In this document: positions 61,999 to 64,000 of the stretch, one piece after another
Layout: each line of letters starts with the position of its first letter
Numbering within the stretch: the first letter of the stretch is position 1
Assembly (NCBI RefSeq): GCF_029761915.1
Contig: NZ_CP121695.1
Location: 1,426,001 to 1,490,000 of the forward strand
Direction of reading: 5' to 3'
Source of the DNA: Bradyrhizobium sp. CB1650
GTDB lineage: Bacteria; Pseudomonadota; Alphaproteobacteria; Rhizobiales; Xanthobacteraceae
DNA: 64,000 bases
The notes under the pieces: generated by a model
Database searches by the model: none
Told to the model about the DNA's origin: nothing
Seen by the model: the letters and a program-made list of their open reading frames with translations, nothing else
Translations under genes and position numbers: made by a program

Positions 61999-62658
61999 TT
62001 GGTTCGGTTCGAAAATGTCGGACTGCGTTACGGTCTGGGGCCAGAGATCCTGCGCGACCTGAGCTTCCAGATTCCGGCGCATTCCTTCCAGTTTCTCACC
62101 GGCCCGTCCGGCGCCGGCAAGACCTCGCTGCTGCGCCTGCTGTTCCTGTCGCATCGGCCGACGCGCGGCCTGATCAATTTGTTCGGCCATGACATCTCGC
62201 AGCTCGGCAAGGACGAGATCGCCGACTTGCGCAAGCGCATCGGCATCGTGCTCCAGGATTTCCGCCTGCTCGACCACATGACGACCTATGAGAACGTGGC
62301 GCTGCCGTTCCGGGTCATGGGCCGTAGCGAATCGAGCTATCGCAAGGAGGTCATCGATCTCTTGCGCTGGGTGGGGCTCGGCGATCGCATGGATGCGCTG
62401 CCGCCGATCCTGTCCGGCGGCGAGAAGCAGCGCGCCGCGATCGCGCGCGCCGTGATCTCGCGGCCACAGCTCCTGCTCGCGGACGAGCCGACCGGCAGCG
62501 TCGATCCGACGCTGGGGCGCCGTCTGCTGCGCCTGTTCATCGAACTCAACAAGTCCGGCACCGCCGTCATCATCGCGACTCACGACATTACGCTGATGGA
62601 CCAGTACGAGGCACGGCGGCTGGTGCTCCACCAGGGACGGCTGCACGTCTATGAGTAG
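61999..62658 (+). CDS. ftsE: Cell division ATP-binding protein FtsE
   Basis: A 219-residue ABC ATPase. Walker A is GPSGAGKTS (about residues 36-44), the signature is LSGGEKQRAAIARA (about 137-150) and Walker B is LLLADEPTGSVD (about 156-167). With FtsX it signals across the inner membrane to activate septal wall hydrolases. The start is TTG at 61999 with a GGAG ribosome site 7 bp before. Its end overlaps ftsX by 8 bp, which couples translation. Confidence 0.94.
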   Translation: MVRFENVGLRYGLGPEILRDLSFQIPAHSFQFLTGPSGAGKTSLLRLLFLSHRPTRGLINLFGHDISQLGKDEIADLRKRIGIVLQDFRLLDHMTTYENVALPFRVMGRSESSYRKEVIDLLRWVGLGDRMDALPPILSGGEKQRAAIARAVISRPQLLLADEPTGSVDPTLGRRLLRLFIELNKSGTAVIIATHDITLMDQYEARRLVLHQGRLHVYE

Positions 62659-63619
62659 GACCGAAGAGCGCGGCGTGCTGGTTGACCTCGGACAGGAGCG
62701 TCCGCCGCTGCCGGCCAAAGCGCGCAACATGGCGCCGATCGTGCCGCGTGCCTCGATTCACGGCCGCGCGCTGGTCGCCGTCGTTGCCATCATGACTTTC
62801 CTCGCCTCGATGACGACCGGCACGGTATTGCTGGTCAGCGCCTCGGCGGCGGAATGGCAATCCGATGTCGCGAGCGAAATCACCATCCAGGTCCGCCCGC
62901 AGGCCGGGCGCGACATCGAGCGCGATACCGCTGCCGTCACGGAGGCGATGCGCGCGCAAGCGGGCATCGTCGAGGTCAAGCCGTTCAGCAAGGAAGAATC
63001 CGGCAAGCTGCTCGAGCCGTGGCTCGGCACCGGCCTGTCGATGGACGATCTGCCGGTGCCGCGCATGATCATTGCCCGCGTGCAGCCGGGCACGCCGCTC
63101 GACCTCGCTGCCTTGCGCGCCCGTGTGACGCAGGCGGCGCCAAGCGCAAGCGTCGATGATCACCGCGCCTGGATCGAGCGCATGCGCTCGATGACCAATG
63201 CGACCGTGCTCGCCGGCCTCGGTATCCTCGCGCTCGTGATCGTCGCGACCATCATCTCGGTCTCGTTCGCAACCCGCGGCGCGATGGCGGCGAACCGCCC
63301 GATCGTCGAGGTCTTGCATTTCGTGGGCGCCGGCGACCGCTATATCGCCAACCGTTTCCTGCGGCATTTCCTCCGCTTGGGGCTCGAGGGCGGTGTGATC
63401 GGCGGCGGCATCGCCATGCTGGTATTCGGCTTCTCCGAGTCGATCGCCGGCTGGTTCTCGGGTACCCCGGTCGGCGATCAATTTGCCGCCCTGCTCGGCA
63501 CCTTCTCGCTGCGGCCGTCGGGGTACGTCGTGCTCGCAATACAGGCACTTGCGATCGGCGCGATCACAGCGGTCGCCTCGCGCCAGACGCTGTTCGCGAC
63601 TCTGAACGATGTCGATTAG
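62651..63619 (+). CDS. ftsX: Cell division protein FtsX
   Basis: A 322-residue membrane protein with one helix near residue 40, a periplasmic loop (about 70-170) and three further C-terminal helices, the usual FtsX layout. RVTQAAPSASVDDHRAWIERM precedes TM2 and NRPIVEVLHFVGAGDRYIANR is the conserved cytoplasmic loop. It pairs with FtsE, whose stop codon it overlaps. Confidence 0.94.
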   Translation: MSRTEERGVLVDLGQERPPLPAKARNMAPIVPRASIHGRALVAVVAIMTFLASMTTGTVLLVSASAAEWQSDVASEITIQVRPQAGRDIERDTAAVTEAMRAQAGIVEVKPFSKEESGKLLEPWLGTGLSMDDLPVPRMIIARVQPGTPLDLAALRARVTQAAPSASVDDHRAWIERMRSMTNATVLAGLGILALVIVATIISVSFATRGAMAANRPIVEVLHFVGAGDRYIANRFLRHFLRLGLEGGVIGGGIAMLVFGFSESIAGWFSGTPVGDQFAALLGTFSLRPSGYVVLAIQALAIGAITAVASRQTLFATLNDVD

Positions 63620-63691
63620 GCCAAATAAACCGGACTCCACTTCGCCTCAAAACGTCTTAAAATCACCCGGGGAAGGGATCACCGATATCGC

Positions 63692-64000
63692 ATGACCTCG
63701 CCAACCGACGATCGATCGCCGAACCTGCCGCGCGGCTGGCTGCGCGCGACCGTCGTGTCGGCGGTCGCGCTCGCCTTCGTCGCGGCGGCAGCAGGCTTCG
63801 TCGCGTTCCTGGCGCAACTGCGCGGCGCCGAGCTCGCGCCGGACCGCAAGGCCGACGGCATCGTGGTGCTGACCGGCGGCTCCTCGCGGGTGTCGGACGC
63901 AATGGAGCTGCTGGCGGCCGGCTACGGCAGGCGGCTCCTGATCTCGGGCGTGCACCCGACCAGTACGGCAAACGACATCTCCCGAACGCTGCCGGAAAAC
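63692..64000 (+). CDS. YdcF/SanA-like DUF218 protein, 3' truncated by window edge
   Basis: The first 103 codons are visible. A transmembrane helix (TVVSAVALAFVAAAAGFVAF, about residues 19-38) is followed by the start of a DUF218 domain (ADGIVVLTGGSSRVSDAMEL and AAGYGRRLLISGVHPTST). In E. coli, members such as ElyC and SanA act in envelope integrity. It lies 72 bp after ftsX on the same strand, so it is probably the third gene of that operon. The end is outside the window. Confidence 0.85.
   Translation, partial: MTSPTDDRSPNLPRGWLRATVVSAVALAFVAAAAGFVAFLAQLRGAELAPDRKADGIVVLTGGSSRVSDAMELLAAGYGRRLLISGVHPTSTANDISRTLPEN

Overview
The window reads as a chromosomal segment of a Bradyrhizobium-type alphaproteobacterium. 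The support is high GC with strong third-position bias, a TlpA whose length and active-site positions (221 aa, Cys107/Cys110) match my memory of the Bradyrhizobium protein, a CpdR-type cell-cycle response regulator, an FtsEX operon, a TIGR02302/DUF4175 protein, a PduO-type cobalamin adenosyltransferase, many ABC uptake systems and numerous palindromic intergenic repeats. This is inference from gene content; no rRNA or symbiosis gene is present.

Layout. (1) 1-4374: branched-chain-amino-acid-type ABC uptake genes (permease, binding protein, ATPase) followed by an acyl-CoA-dehydrogenase-like flavoprotein. (2) 4375-16885: an accessory-looking stretch. It begins with about 2 kb of decayed DNA holding a broken large serine recombinase. 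It then carries a six-helix chemoreceptor with a small membrane partner, a GGDEF/EAL protein, and a redox group (cupredoxin, multi-helix membrane protein, MauG-like di-haem peroxidase). It ends with a degenerate tRNA-Arg, a P4-type tyrosine integrase and an intact tRNA-Leu(CAA). (3) 17044-24777: envelope and thiol functions (DsbB, AbrB-type membrane protein, two small secreted Cys-pair proteins, DsbA-like protein), a TetR regulator with its apparent operators and two hot-dog thioesterases, an esterase, and an HtrA-like protein that has lost its catalytic triad. (4) 25069-33686: an M20 amidohydrolase, a complete peptide/nickel-type ABC importer and an MFS aromatic-acid-type transporter. (5) 33727-46706: a diguanylate cyclase, dodecin, a GT87 membrane protein, an HNH protein, a Bug/TctC binding protein, an NHL-repeat protein, a flavin monooxygenase, a DUF2855 protein, AlkA-type glycosylase, GluQRS and a soluble hybrid histidine kinase. 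(6) 46633-55854: YihY membrane protein, HIG1 protein, cobalamin adenosyltransferase, EtfBA, 3-hydroxybutyryl-CoA dehydrogenase, a small motility-associated protein, TlpA, ArgH, a small lipoprotein and LysA. (7) 56052-64000: a beta-hydroxyacid dehydrogenase, a carboxymuconolactone-decarboxylase-like protein, the TIGR02302 protein, CpdR, a zinc-ribbon/DUF3426 protein, FtsE, FtsX and the start of a YdcF-like protein.

The most distinctive signals are: several intergenic repeats that fold on paper as multi-branched, cloverleaf-like DNA; the HtrA-like pseudo-protease; the histidine-rich chemoreceptor with an overlapping small membrane gene; the cupredoxin/di-haem peroxidase group next to an integrase; and decayed mobile-element remains. 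I found no CRISPR array and no recognisable defence system. Nothing here can be called a proven new system.
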